From positions 1-64,000 of the forward strand of contig DATADL010000250.1 of NCBI GenBank assembly GCA_036258555.1: a stretch of 64,000 nt of DNA, given 5' to 3'. Shown here in pieces: positions 8,223-17,361 of the stretch. The notes beneath the pieces are model-generated. The model had not been told where the DNA came from, did not search any database, and was given only the letters and a program-made list of their open reading frames with translations. Each line of letters begins with the position of its first letter. Positions within the stretch are counted from its first letter, which is position 1. Origin of the DNA: JALZEG01 sp036258555 (GTDB taxonomy: Bacteria > Actinomycetota > CADDZG01 > WHSQ01). A program made the translations under genes and the position numbers.

Positions 8223-9503
8223 GTGACGACAACGTGGAGACCGCTGCTCGAAGGGCGGGCCGCGGCCAGAGCGGACGACGCCGTGACCGGCATCCTCGCC
8301 GCGCTGGAGCAACCACCTCGCGCAAGCGATCGCGACGACGTCGACGATGTTCAGCAACGGATAGACGAGCTGTCCTTGGCGCGGGGACGCGCGGGCTACG
8401 CGCTCTTGCTCGGTTCCAAAGCCTTGCTCGACGACGACCGAGACACCGAAGCGCGGTGCGCGGCCCTTCTCGGCGAGGCGATCGACGGCCTCGCGACGGT
8501 GCCGATGGGTCCTTCGTTGTTCATGGGTTTCTCGGGCGTCGCATGGGTCGCGGACGTCCTGGACCGGGCGTTGTTCCGTTCTCGCGAGGACCCGAACGAG
8601 GCGATCGACGAGGCCCTGGTCGCGTTGCTCGAGAGCGGGGACGTCCGAGGCTTCGACCTGATCAGCGGTCTCGTCGGGCTCGGCGTGTACCTGCTCCAGA
8701 GACTCCCGCGTCCCGCCGCCGTCGCGGGCTTGCAGCGAATCGTCGAGCTGCTCCGTCTCCGCGGCCGCGGCGCCCCCGACGGCGTCTCGTGGTTCGTCGC
8801 GGCCGAGGAGTTGCCGGCGGGGACGCGTGAGGTCTTCCGCAAGGGTTACTTCAACCTGGGGATGGCCCACGGGTGCGCCGGAGTGATCGCGCTGACGGCC
8901 GGCGTCGTCAGGAACGGCGTAGCGGTCGCCGGGGCCCGGGAGCTCCTCGACGAAGCCGTCTCGTGGCTGCTCGCACGCGAGACCCGCGACGCCGAGGATT
9001 CGGTGTTCCCTGCCGTGATCGGACCGGACGGCCGCGCCGACCCCGGCCGGACCGCGTGGTGCTACGGCGATCCGGGCGTCGCCGCGGCTCTCGCGCTAGC
9101 GGCGTCGGCCACGGGCGAACGGACCTGGCGCGCCGAGGCCCACAGGATCGCTCTCGGCGTCGCCCGACGCCCGGAACAGCGGTGCGGCGTTCGGGACGCG
9201 TGCCTCTGCCACGGATCTGCAGGCCTCGCCCACATCCTCAACCGTCTCGCGGTCGAGCTCGAGGACGAGGAGCTCGCCGACGCCGCTCGCAAGTGGTTCG
9301 ACAGGACGCTGGACATGAGAGCCCCCGGCACCGGAGTCGGTGGGTTCCGGACCTACCGGGCGGGCCGGGACGCCGACGCGCGCTGGATCGACCATCCGGG
9401 CCTTCTCGCCGGATCGACCGGGATCGCACTGGCGCTGCTCTCGGCGATCCGTGACGACCCCCCGGTCTGGGACGGCGCGCTCCTGCTGTCCCACCCTGCG
9501 TAG
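8223..9503 (+). CDS. LanC-like lanthionine cyclase
   Basis: A 426-aa stand-alone LanC-family protein. The family's zinc site is intact: WCYGDPG (Cys280) and CLCHGSAG (Cys329, His330), which line up with Cys284, Cys330 and His331 of nisin cyclase NisC; His216 in GMAHGCAG matches the conserved catalytic-site His. The length is that of free LanC, not a LanM or LanL fusion. It would activate Cys thiols for Michael addition to dehydrated Ser/Thr. The start is GTG 8223. It follows two precursor genes after a hairpin and precedes a lipoprotein gene by 45 bases. No dehydratase, protease or transporter is adjacent. Confidence 0.93.
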   Translation: MTTTWRPLLEGRAAARADDAVTGILAALEQPPRASDRDDVDDVQQRIDELSLARGRAGYALLLGSKALLDDDRDTEARCAALLGEAIDGLATVPMGPSLFMGFSGVAWVADVLDRALFRSREDPNEAIDEALVALLESGDVRGFDLISGLVGLGVYLLQRLPRPAAVAGLQRIVELLRLRGRGAPDGVSWFVAAEELPAGTREVFRKGYFNLGMAHGCAGVIALTAGVVRNGVAVAGARELLDEAVSWLLARETRDAEDSVFPAVIGPDGRADPGRTAWCYGDPGVAAALALAASATGERTWRAEAHRIALGVARRPEQRCGVRDACLCHGSAGLAHILNRLAVELEDEELADAARKWFDRTLDMRAPGTGVGGFRTYRAGRDADARWIDHPGLLAGSTGIALALLSAIRDDPPVWDGALLLSHPA

Positions 9504-9548
9504 ATGCGGGCGGGGTGAACCGGCGTCTCCGAACGAGCGTCTAAACGA

Positions 9549-10547
9549 ATGATGACGTCCCTCCACCGAGTGGCCACCGGGCTTGCGGTGTTGGTCGCGA
9601 TCGTCGGAAGCGGCTGCGAGCCGGACCGCCGGTCGATTTCGAGAGGCTCGCGAGAGCCGTCTCCCTTCGTCCGCGAACCGGAACCGCGTTGCAGCGACGA
9701 GCGCGTCCCCCACCGGAAACCTCACGTCCGGGCGATGGCTTTCCCACGGGGGCCGGGGCCCGCCTACGTGGGTCTCGGAACGGGCGGCGTCGTGTACTAC
9801 GCACGCGACGCGCGCGAGCACCGCGGCTGGTACTACAACAAGGTCCTGATCGGGATCTCGCCGGACTACCGCCTGGGCATGTCGGTCAACGGCCGGCGCC
9901 GGGACGGGCGCGAGATCGTGCGATGGCACAACGGTCGTTTCCCCGGCGAGCCGACCGTCGTGCTGGACATCCCCGCCGACGAAGGCGGAAGGGGGTGGCG
10001 CTTCGTGGCGGGAGACATCCTGATCCGCGCCCCGGGCTGCTACGTCATACGACTCGAGGGCAGCGACTTCCTGGAAGAGGTCCGCTTTCGGGCCGAACCG
10101 GCTCCGCGCTCCGGGATCCGGTGCCGCGCGCCGCGAGGCGCGTACGCGCCGGCGGTGACTCCTGCCGAGGGACCTGCCGGGTCCGAGGCGACGGTGTCCG
10201 GTCCGTTGCCCTTGTACGGCAAGTCCGGCCGCTATCGCGGTCCGGCAGGGAAGAAGGTCGAGCTGTGGTGGAACCTCGTCCCGAGTCGTTACACCACTGC
10301 CGTCTCGTTTGGATCCTCGTCTCCCGAACCACAAGCGGCACGCGACGGGAGGGCCCTCATGGTCGGGCGGACGCGTCTCCGGGGCGAGTGCAGGTTCGCG
10401 ATCGATTTCGACGTCCCCGCGGTCGCGCCGGGCGCCTATCCGCTCGTCGCGATCGGTTACGGCGAACGCGGAGCGGCGAAGCTTCCACCGATGCGCTTTC
10501 GTGTGACGGCCGGCGGCGCAGAGCGCCCTCAGGGAGGAGGCGGCTGA
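9549..10547 (+). CDS. Putative lipoprotein downstream of lanC
   Basis: A 332-aa protein with a lipoprotein signal peptide (VATGLAVLVAIVGSGC, lipidated Cys about residue 23). The mature region has many Arg and Gly and two beta-rich parts: about residues 60-185 (containing YVGLGTGGVVYYARD and GWRFVAGDILIRAPGCYVIRL) and about 195-325, which looks Ig-like and is preceded by a Pro linker. No family is recognised. It is co-directional with lanC, 45 bases downstream, so it could belong to the RiPP locus, for example in immunity; there is no sequence evidence for that role. Confidence 0.7.
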   Translation: MMTSLHRVATGLAVLVAIVGSGCEPDRRSISRGSREPSPFVREPEPRCSDERVPHRKPHVRAMAFPRGPGPAYVGLGTGGVVYYARDAREHRGWYYNKVLIGISPDYRLGMSVNGRRRDGREIVRWHNGRFPGEPTVVLDIPADEGGRGWRFVAGDILIRAPGCYVIRLEGSDFLEEVRFRAEPAPRSGIRCRAPRGAYAPAVTPAEGPAGSEATVSGPLPLYGKSGRYRGPAGKKVELWWNLVPSRYTTAVSFGSSSPEPQAARDGRALMVGRTRLRGECRFAIDFDVPAVAPGAYPLVAIGYGERGAAKLPPMRFRVTAGGAERPQGGGG

Positions 10548-10729
10548 TCTCGGTCCGGCCTCACCGCGGCGGGAGGGACCCAAGCGAGCGGAACGATCGT
10601 TCGCCGGGAACGAGGTTGACCTCCCGGGACACGCAGCCGCCGTCGCGGTCCAGGGCGTCTCCACGTACGAGTGGCTGACAAAGGAAAGCCCCGCGAGTCT
10701 GTAGTCGCCGCGTAAGGGCGGGCCGTGAA

Positions 10730-11644
10730 CTATGCCGGGGATCGTCCGAGAAGTGCCGGCTCGGATGCCGCCGGCGCGGGTGATCCTTCGTCCCAGTTCT
10801 CCCACGTCTGGATCAGCCAGAAGACAGCGAACAGCACGATCTCGTAGGCCTCGACGACGAACGTCTCGTGGTCGCCGCCGATCCCGAGGACGGTTATCGC
10901 GATCCCGCCGACCGGCATGAGGAACGCGAGCACCGCGTAGAGCACGAAGTACGTGCGCGATTCGCCGTCGCGATTGGAGAGTGCCTTCGCGATCACGGCG
11001 CCCGTGAGGAAGACGAACATGAAGAGCGCCGCCAGACCGTGGACCTGCTTGTAGAACCCGCTCCAGGTCTCGATCAGCCACCACCCGAACGCCAGCGCTG
11101 CGGCGGTGAAGGCAAGCGACACCAGAGTTCCCGTGTCGACCGTCTGGATCGTCCCGCGGACCCCTCGATTCACGAAGAGCGCGACGACGGCCGCGATCGC
11201 GAGCCCGAAGGCGCCGGCAAGAAGAAGCGCGTCGAAGTTGTTCTCCACGTTCGCGATGACCCAGTCCGCGAGCTTCCCGTTCTGTATCGGCAGCGGGTTC
11301 GGCGGGATCGACCAGCACTTGCCGACGCCGGTGATCGGGACGATGGCGACGACGGGGGCGAGCATGCCCGCGATGTTGAGGCACACGTCCTCGAACGAGG
11401 TGCGGCCCTTTATGACGATCAACGCCAGGCCGATGGCGATCAGCGCGCCGACGAATATCGCGCGCGCGGGCGTGTAGTAGTAGGCGCTGATCGACGTCTG
11501 CCAGCACCCGACCTTGTCGTGCTCGATCGCGACCGCGGCCGCGAGGAAGAAGACCGCACCGACCATCCCGATACGGAGATAGCGATACGTCTTGATCGCG
11601 TCGTCTCGCGTCAGCCGTTCTGGACCCTCGAACAGCGTCCTCAC
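10730..11644 (-). CDS. Multi-pass membrane protein
   Basis: A 304-aa integral membrane protein with about eight hydrophobic segments (for example GMVGAVFFLAAAVAI, FVGALIAIGLALIVI, LVSLAFTAAALAFGWWL, LAALFMFVFLTGAVIA). The first loop has CWQTSISAYYYTPAR, and the last segment is followed by a Pro/Ala tail. GTG 11644 is preferred over the GTG at 11662 because the latter's first codons (GGGGAGGGGGAC) form the ribosome binding site. No function recognised. It has neither transporter motifs nor charged residues in the membrane segments that would suggest a known pump. Confidence 0.7.
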   Translation of the reverse strand: MRTLFEGPERLTRDDAIKTYRYLRIGMVGAVFFLAAAVAIEHDKVGCWQTSISAYYYTPARAIFVGALIAIGLALIVIKGRTSFEDVCLNIAGMLAPVVAIVPITGVGKCWSIPPNPLPIQNGKLADWVIANVENNFDALLLAGAFGLAIAAVVALFVNRGVRGTIQTVDTGTLVSLAFTAAALAFGWWLIETWSGFYKQVHGLAALFMFVFLTGAVIAKALSNRDGESRTYFVLYAVLAFLMPVGGIAITVLGIGGDHETFVVEAYEIVLFAVFWLIQTWENWDEGSPAPAASEPALLGRSPA

Positions 11645-11778
11645 CGTCGTCCCCCTCCCCACGCGGCCCGCAGCGACTCGTGCCCCGGGCTCAGCCCGGC
11701 CCTTCGTAACACTCGGTCAGCCGGGTCGTCCAGGAACGCTCCGCAGTGCTAGACGACCGGGGGCAAACCGACGGCAGT

Positions 11779-12786
11779 TCAGCTCTTCTTCGCCCGGCTC
11801 CTGGAGACGCGCGGCGGCTCGTCCGGCTGCTTCGGGTAGACGGGCGGCCACGGCGCGTCCATGAGGCCGTTCGCCCGGTCACGCTCGTGCATCTCGAGGA
11901 ACGGCTCCAGCGATTGCGGGCGCTCGTTCATGTCCAGCCACGGGTCCTCGCCGTCCGGCAGCCGCTCGGGCAGCGACGCGATCGTCAGCTCGTCGGGATG
12001 GACCTCGTCTACGTCCTCCCACCGGAGCGGCGTCGACACCTGGGCTCCCGGGCGCGCCCTCACGCACCAGGCCCCGAACACGGTCTTGTGAGGCGCGTTC
12101 TGGTTGAAGTCGACGAACACCCGCTCGCCGCGGTCCTCCTTCCACCACTGCGCCGTGACGACGTCGGGACGCCGCCGCTCGAGCTCGCGGGCGACGGCGA
12201 CCGCCGCGGCACGGACCTGGTACGAGTCCCAGCGCGGCTCCAGCCGGACGTACACGTGCATCCCCTTGTTCCCCGTCGTCTTCGGGTAGCCGACGACGCC
12301 GAGCTCGTCGAGGAGACCCCGCAGCTCGTGTGCCGCCGCGCGTACGTGCGTGAAGTCCGTGCCGGGCTGTGGATCGAGGTCCAGCCGGAGCTCGTCCGCG
12401 ACCTCCGGCTCGGCCGCGAGGTACGGCCACACGTGGAACCCGAGGCAGCCGAGGTTGACCGCCCACGCGACGTGCGCGAGATCGGCGGCGACGAGGGCAC
12501 GCGACTGCGTCCCGTTCGGGGTGCTGACGATCGTCGTCTGCAACCATTCCGGTGCGGACTCGGGGATGCGCTTCTGGAAGAACGACGACCCGGTCGCGCC
12601 GTTCGGGAAGCGCTGCAGCAACAGGGGACGGCCCCCCATCGTGCGCATCAGCGGATCGGCGAAACGCAGGTAGTGCCGGACGAGGTCGAGCTTCGTGTCC
12701 CCGCGCTCCGGAAAGAACACCTTGTCGGGGCTGGTGATCCTTACCTCGCGGCCCCCGATGACCACTACCTCGCTCTCGCGCGCCAC
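11779..12786 (-). CDS. LigD-type DNA polymerase/primase domain protein
   Basis: A 335-aa stand-alone polymerase domain of the LigD (archaeo-eukaryotic primase) type. Visible motifs are SPDKVFFPERGDTKLDLVRHY at the N-terminus, the metal-binding LRLDLDPQPGTDF, the phosphate-binding TTGNKGMHVYVRL and VFVDFNQNAPHKTVFGAW. In NHEJ this domain adds ribo- or deoxynucleotides at broken DNA ends before ligation. The chosen GTG at 12786 lies 8 bases after the stop of the ligase gene; the longer upstream frame merely reads through the ligase gene in another frame. No ligase or phosphoesterase domain is fused, so this organism encodes the LigD activities separately. Confidence 0.92.
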   Translation of the reverse strand: MARESEVVVIGGREVRITSPDKVFFPERGDTKLDLVRHYLRFADPLMRTMGGRPLLLQRFPNGATGSSFFQKRIPESAPEWLQTTIVSTPNGTQSRALVAADLAHVAWAVNLGCLGFHVWPYLAAEPEVADELRLDLDPQPGTDFTHVRAAAHELRGLLDELGVVGYPKTTGNKGMHVYVRLEPRWDSYQVRAAAVAVARELERRRPDVVTAQWWKEDRGERVFVDFNQNAPHKTVFGAWCVRARPGAQVSTPLRWEDVDEVHPDELTIASLPERLPDGEDPWLDMNERPQSLEPFLEMHERDRANGLMDAPWPPVYPKQPDEPPRVSRSRAKKS

Positions 12787-12794
12787 GGCCCTCG

Positions 12795-14312
12795 TCAGCC
12801 CCTCGCGCTCGCCGGCAGGAGACGGCGGAGATCGTCGAGCGTGTCCGCTTCGTCGGCCCGCTTGTCCGGCCGGTACCGCTTCACCCGCGCGAAGCGGAGC
12901 GCGATCCCGCCGGGGTACCGCGTCGAGGTGTGGACGCCGTCCAGCGCGATCTCGACGACCAGCTCGGGCCGAACCAGGACCGCGATCCCCTCGCGCCCCA
13001 CCTCGCGCTCGAGCAATGCGTTCGTCTGCCACCTGAGGAGGTCGTCGGTGAGGCCCTTGAAGCACTTCCCCACCATCGCGAACTCGTCCGTGCCGGGCAC
13101 CCGTGCACCGAGGTGAAGGTTGGAGAGCCATCCCTGCCGGCGGCCGTGCCCCCACTCCGCACCGAGCACGACGAGGTCGTAAGTCTGCACGGGCTTCACC
13201 TTCCGCCACGCCTTGCCGCGACGACCTGCGGCGTACGGCGAGGCGGCGTCCTTCACCACGACGCCCTCGTGCCCCGCCTGCAGCGCGTCGTCGAGCACGC
13301 GCTGGGCCTCGCCCGGATCGGACGTGAGCACCGACGGGATCCTGAGCTCCGGTGCGAGCGCGTCGAGCCTCGCCGCGCGGTCCGCGAGCGGCGTGTCGAG
13401 CAGGTCCTCGCCGTCGACGTGGAGGAGGTCGAAGACGAACGTCACGACCCCCTCCGGGGGCGCGTCGGCGTCGATGCGGGACATCGTCTCCTGGAACGGC
13501 GCGGGTCCCCCCACGTCCATCCACAGCGCCTCTCCGTCCAGGACGACCTGGCTGACGGGAAGCCGCCTCACGGCGTCGGCTATGCCCCCCAGCGCGTGAG
13601 TGATGTCGTTCAGGTTGCGCGTGTAGATGCGGACGTCTTCGTCGCGACGATGGATCTGGATGCGGATGCCGTCGAGCTTCCACTCGACCGACGCGCGTTC
13701 GAAGCCGGCAACGGCCTCGCCCACGCCGGCGGCGGACGAGGCGAGCATGGGCAGGATCGGACGGAAGATCTCGAACCCGACGGCGCGGAGCCCCGCCTCG
13801 CCCTCCGTGAGCGCGACCGCGGCCGTGCGCGGGACGTCGCCCGAGAGCATCGACGCCCGCCGGACGACGTCGGCCGCCACCCCCGCCGCCGACGCGATCC
13901 CCTCGAGCATCAATCCGGTGAGGGCCCCCTGTCGGAGCTCGCCGGTGAACAGCCGCCTCAGGAAGCCGGACTCCGCCTCGGTCGCGCGACCGAACAGGTC
14001 CTCGACGATCTGCCGGCGAAGCCCTGCGGAGCCTGCGCCGGTCGCTTCCTGCACCGCCGTGATCGCGCGGTCGACGTCGTGGACCGCGAGCGACGCCGCG
14101 GAGGCGGGCGGTGCGTCGATCCCGTAGGCGAGCGCGTAGCCCACGCCGACGCGTCCCTGTCGCGGCACGCCGGACAGGAAGCCGACCGCGATCGGGACCT
14201 CGTCCGCGTCGAGCCTCCGCAGGAGATCCGCGAGGGTCGCGACCTTCCGGGAACGCGACGCAGTCCGCGCGAGCTCGTCGGACGCGGCGACGACCTCGGC
14301 GAACAACGTCAT
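12795..14312 (-). CDS. ATP-dependent DNA ligase (LigB/archaeal type)
   Basis: A 505-aa ligase with an N-terminal DNA-binding domain (residues about 1-190, starting TLFAEVVAASDELARTASRSR), a nucleotidyltransferase domain with motif I EWKLDGIRIQIHR (the Lys is adenylylated), motif III FVFDLLHVDGEDLL, motif IV HEGVVVKD, motif V AWRKVKP, and an OB domain ending near ALRFARVKRYRPDK. This is the three-domain LigB/archaeal arrangement, not the LigC or LigD type. The ATG at 14312 matches the family's usual N-terminus; another ATG lies six codons upstream at 14330. It sits directly upstream of the LigD-type polymerase gene, which suggests joint use in end joining or gap repair. Confidence 0.92.
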   Translation of the reverse strand: MTLFAEVVAASDELARTASRSRKVATLADLLRRLDADEVPIAVGFLSGVPRQGRVGVGYALAYGIDAPPASAASLAVHDVDRAITAVQEATGAGSAGLRRQIVEDLFGRATEAESGFLRRLFTGELRQGALTGLMLEGIASAAGVAADVVRRASMLSGDVPRTAAVALTEGEAGLRAVGFEIFRPILPMLASSAAGVGEAVAGFERASVEWKLDGIRIQIHRRDEDVRIYTRNLNDITHALGGIADAVRRLPVSQVVLDGEALWMDVGGPAPFQETMSRIDADAPPEGVVTFVFDLLHVDGEDLLDTPLADRAARLDALAPELRIPSVLTSDPGEAQRVLDDALQAGHEGVVVKDAASPYAAGRRGKAWRKVKPVQTYDLVVLGAEWGHGRRQGWLSNLHLGARVPGTDEFAMVGKCFKGLTDDLLRWQTNALLEREVGREGIAVLVRPELVVEIALDGVHTSTRYPGGIALRFARVKRYRPDKRADEADTLDDLRRLLPASARG

Positions 14313-14395
14313 CGCCGGAAAATACGGCATCGCCCAGACGCTCTCTCGCGAGTCGGGTGCGGATCCGAGCGCGGGTTCCGCGGTACACCAGTGCG

Positions 14396-15025
14396 ATGAG
14401 GCGGTACTGGGCGGTAGCAGGCGTCACGTTCGCGGCGTTCACGGTCGTCTTCGTCGCCGTCGAGGCGGCCGGGGTCTCGCTCCTGACCGACCCGCGGTCG
14501 GCGATGGACGGCGGCGGGTGGGCCGCCGGAGCGATCGGCGTCTCGCTCCTCGCGGTCGACGCCTTGCTGCCCGTCCCGTCGAGCGTGGTCATGGTCCTGC
14601 ACGGAGCGCTCTACGGAGCCGTCGCGGGCGCGGCCCTCAGCCTCGCCGGCAGGATCGCGGCCGCCGCCGTCGGGTTCGCCCTCGGACGGCGCGGGGGCCC
14701 GGCCGTCGACCGGTACGTGGGCGCCGGCGAGCGTCTGCGTTCGCAAGAGCTCCTGGACCGCTGGGGCGTCCTCGGGATCGTCGCGTCTCGCCCGGTGCCC
14801 CTGGTCGCGGAGACGGTGATGGTCCTCGCGGGCGCGGCGCGCATGCCCTGGGGCGCGGCGCTCGCGGCCGCCGTCGCGGGCTCGCTCCCCGAGGTCGTCG
14901 TCTATGCGCTTGCAGGGTCCGTCGCGGCGAGCTTCGGCAACACGGCCGCAATCTTCCTCTCGCTGCTGGCGGTCGTCGCCGTCGCGTGGGTCGTCGTCGA
15001 GAGAAGAGCCCGCGTCCGGGCCTAG
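14396..15025 (+). CDS. VTT-domain (DedA/TVP38-like) membrane protein
   Basis: A 209-aa membrane protein with five to six hydrophobic segments. Residues about 55-170 match the VTT (SNARE-associated) pattern: LLPVPSSVVMVLHGALYG, a glycine-rich re-entrant segment, GRRGGPAVDRYVG, RWGVLGIVASRPVPLVAETV and WGAALAAAVAGSLPEVVVY. Members of this family act as lipid scramblases or in membrane homeostasis. The ATG at 14396 is the first start that leaves the N-terminal membrane segment complete. It is divergent from the ligase gene with 83 bases between and overlaps the next minus-strand gene by 4 bases. Confidence 0.82.
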   Translation: MRRYWAVAGVTFAAFTVVFVAVEAAGVSLLTDPRSAMDGGGWAAGAIGVSLLAVDALLPVPSSVVMVLHGALYGAVAGAALSLAGRIAAAAVGFALGRRGGPAVDRYVGAGERLRSQELLDRWGVLGIVASRPVPLVAETVMVLAGAARMPWGAALAAAVAGSLPEVVVYALAGSVAASFGNTAAIFLSLLAVVAVAWVVVERRARVRA

Positions 15026-15951
15026 CCCGGCTCGAACGGGATCGACAGGTCCCCGCGCATGTAGCCGACCATGAGGTCCCCGTCCCAGCCTCCGAACCAG
15101 AACCGCACGTGCCAGGGCTGGTCGACCGCAGCCTCGCCCCCGAGGTCACCCTCGACGCTCTGAGGCCCGTTGACGTCGAACTCCCACGCGAGGCGGAAGC
15201 CGAGCTTGTTGATCACCCGGTCGCCCCAGAACTCGAGCTGGTAGAGGCGCGACGTCGCCTCCTGGATCGCCTGCTCGACGTCACGGCCTTTGGCCCTCTC
15301 GGCCTGCAGCCGCGCGATCTCGTCCTGGAGGAACGCGCGCCGGCCGCGGAAGTACGCGTAGCCGTCGAAGACCGATATCGCCTGCATCGCCTCGAGCGAG
15401 CTCCCGTCGAACGACACCGGAAGACGCCGCGCGTAGGTCGCCGGGTCCGCGATCTCCCACAGCTGCTGGTCCGGCTTCGCGGGGTTCACGTAGTCCACGG
15501 CCCGCAGCGACAGCAGCGACCCCCCGTCCGCGGTCTGCTTGTCGAGCGCGAGCTCGAACGGCGCGATCACGAACGCCATGGTGTCGTCCGAGCCGATGAC
15601 GTTGTTGCGGCTGACGAACACGGGCCCCGAGAAGACGTCGCCGCGCCCGAGGAGCCGGACGTGCGCGCCGAGCAGGTTCGGCGACCCCGTCCACGGCTTC
15701 CCGTCGAACGTGACGGACGTGACGTCCACGCCGACGGATATCCCGATCTTGTCTGCGGGCGCGCGCAGGTTCTTCCGCACGTAGTCGTCGGGCTGCAGAC
15801 GGATCACCTGGTCGAGTGGGTCCTCGCTCGGCAGCGCCATCGTGTACCCGCTGCGGCCGCGGGGCTCGTTCGTCGGATCCGGGTCGACCGCGATGCGGCA
15901 CATGAAGTAGCCCTGGAAGCGTGCGGTCAGCAACTTGGCAGGTGCGGTCAT
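15022..15951 (-). CDS. Hypothetical protein, last gene of the VioB-like operon
   Basis: A 309-aa soluble protein of unknown function. Residues about 1-170 are beta-rich (AKLLTARFQGYFMCRIAVD, then SVGVDVTSVTFDGKPW); residues about 195-245 form a charged helix (FLQDEIARLQAERAKG) and the C-terminus is again beta-rich with many Trp and Gly (WHVRFWFGGWDGDLMVGY). No signal peptide or membrane segment. It starts 10 bases after the stop of the ferritin-like gene and is the last gene in the three-gene operon, so it probably works with the two ferritin-like proteins. I do not recognise the family. Confidence 0.75.
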   Translation of the reverse strand: MTAPAKLLTARFQGYFMCRIAVDPDPTNEPRGRSGYTMALPSEDPLDQVIRLQPDDYVRKNLRAPADKIGISVGVDVTSVTFDGKPWTGSPNLLGAHVRLLGRGDVFSGPVFVSRNNVIGSDDTMAFVIAPFELALDKQTADGGSLLSLRAVDYVNPAKPDQQLWEIADPATYARRLPVSFDGSSLEAMQAISVFDGYAYFRGRRAFLQDEIARLQAERAKGRDVEQAIQEATSRLYQLEFWGDRVINKLGFRLAWEFDVNGPQSVEGDLGGEAAVDQPWHVRFWFGGWDGDLMVGYMRGDLSIPFEPG

Positions 15952-15961
15952 CGCGGCCCCC

Positions 15962-17341
15962 TCAAGTCGACACGAACTTCGGATAGGCGCCGGCCTGGTA
16001 GATCTGGCGCAGGTTGAGCCCGATGCGATGGCTCGTCTGCCGGATGTACTCGAGCGACGAGCGCGTCTGGGGGTCCGGAGCGGCGGCGACGAGCCGCGCG
16101 ATGCGCGCCGTCAGCTCCTCCCAGCGCGTGAGCATGGTCCGGATGTCGCCCAGCTTGGCGTCGAGCGGGTTCGCCAGCAGCGCCTGGTCACCTTCCGGGA
16201 TGAAGTAGCTGGAGCCGACGCTGTATTCGCTCCCCCGGTCGATCGGCAGCTCGACGAGGACCTCGTTCAGCGGCCGGATGATCATCGTCATCGCCGGGGC
16301 GAACGCCATCTGGCTGAGCGCCGTCGCGAAGTGCGGGTAACGGTCCTGGGACGCGGGGACCGCACGCGCGTACAGGCCTGCGAGCATTAGCAGCAGCACC
16401 ACGTACGCGTCGTTCGCGGTGTCGAAGAGCTCGCGTACGAATCCGTCGCGGATGTCGCCGGAGAGCGGGTTCGTCATCAGCTTGTACGCAGGGTCGAATC
16501 CGCGATCGGCGGTCAGGAGCCGCTGATACTCGTAGTAGATCTCCATGAAGCGGCGGAAGTGGCTGTCGAGGTTCCAGGGATCGCCGAGACCCTCGCCCTG
16601 CTTCAGGATCAGGTCCACCGCGGCGAGGGCCGAAGCGCGGTCCGTCACCGGGAAGACGAAGACGTTGTACTCGACCGGGATCTCGACCTCGGCCGGGTCG
16701 GTCACGAAGATGCCGTCGAGCGTGCGGAACGCGTCGGCGATCGCCTCGTAGAGCTCCTGCACGTTCCCCGCGGCGATCTCCATGTGCTCGTTCCGGTCGG
16801 CGTGCAGCCGCGCCGGCAACGTCTTCGGCTCGTCCTCTTGCTCCAGGCGGAAGCCGGCCGCATCGGGGCAGTCGAAGCACCAGAACGGATCGACGCCGTG
16901 CGGGAGGTCCGCGTACGGAGGGCTCTCGCCGCATACGAATCGTGCGACCGTTCTCACCGAGAAACGGTTGAAGGCGTACCGCAGCGAGATCGGCACGAGG
17001 TCGCCCTCGCTCGCCTCCCGAGCGAGGGTCGCCGCGCTGAAGTACGGCGACTGCAGGCCCTCCTTGCCGATGTTCTCGCGGTTGAAGTGAGGCGGGGCGC
17101 CGATCGCGGTGAGCATCTCGTTGACGAACGAGAGGTGCTCCATCTCTTGGCGGGCGATCATGAACAGCGTCGAGGACCAGCGCCGGACGTGCTCGTACTG
17201 GGCGGGCGTGCACTTTCCGGGCATGGGATCGCGCCGCAGAGAGAACCCGGCGTACAGGTACTGGACCATCAGCTGGTGCTCGACGTCGCCTGCGTCCATG
17301 AGAGCGTCGACGAGCTGCTCCCGCGTCCGGATCGGATCCAT
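15962..17341 (-). CDS. Ferritin-like domain protein, VioB-type (paralogue 1)
   Basis: A 459-aa protein. Its N-terminal 110 residues carry a ferritin-like di-metal pattern: GDVEHQLMVQYLYAGFSL (Glu and His) and, about 50 residues later, IARQEMEHLSFVNEML (ExxH). It resembles the ferritin-like part of VioB/RebD-type proteins. The rest contains alternating helical segments and, near residue 375, the repeated pattern MTMIIRPLNEVLVELPI. The ATG at 17341 has GGGAG four bases upstream. It lies 20 bases behind the 902-aa VioB-like gene and 10 bases before the next gene. Substrate and reaction are unknown; an oxidative dimerisation or oxygenase role would be inference from VioB/RebD. Confidence 0.8.
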   Translation of the reverse strand: MDPIRTREQLVDALMDAGDVEHQLMVQYLYAGFSLRRDPMPGKCTPAQYEHVRRWSSTLFMIARQEMEHLSFVNEMLTAIGAPPHFNRENIGKEGLQSPYFSAATLAREASEGDLVPISLRYAFNRFSVRTVARFVCGESPPYADLPHGVDPFWCFDCPDAAGFRLEQEDEPKTLPARLHADRNEHMEIAAGNVQELYEAIADAFRTLDGIFVTDPAEVEIPVEYNVFVFPVTDRASALAAVDLILKQGEGLGDPWNLDSHFRRFMEIYYEYQRLLTADRGFDPAYKLMTNPLSGDIRDGFVRELFDTANDAYVVLLLMLAGLYARAVPASQDRYPHFATALSQMAFAPAMTMIIRPLNEVLVELPIDRGSEYSVGSSYFIPEGDQALLANPLDAKLGDIRTMLTRWEELTARIARLVAAAPDPQTRSSLEYIRQTSHRIGLNLRQIYQAGAYPKFVST

Positions 17342-17361
17342 CGTTCTCCCTTCTTCGGGGC

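Noticed and set aside
9096..11507. A long minus-strand 803-codon frame
   Set aside because: It is antisense to lanC, the lipoprotein and the membrane-protein gene and is of typical high-GC shadow composition.
11779..14592. One long 937-codon frame suggesting a fused LigD protein
   Set aside because: Only the last 335 codons code for the polymerase; the rest reads the ligase gene in another frame and is low-complexity Arg/Gly.
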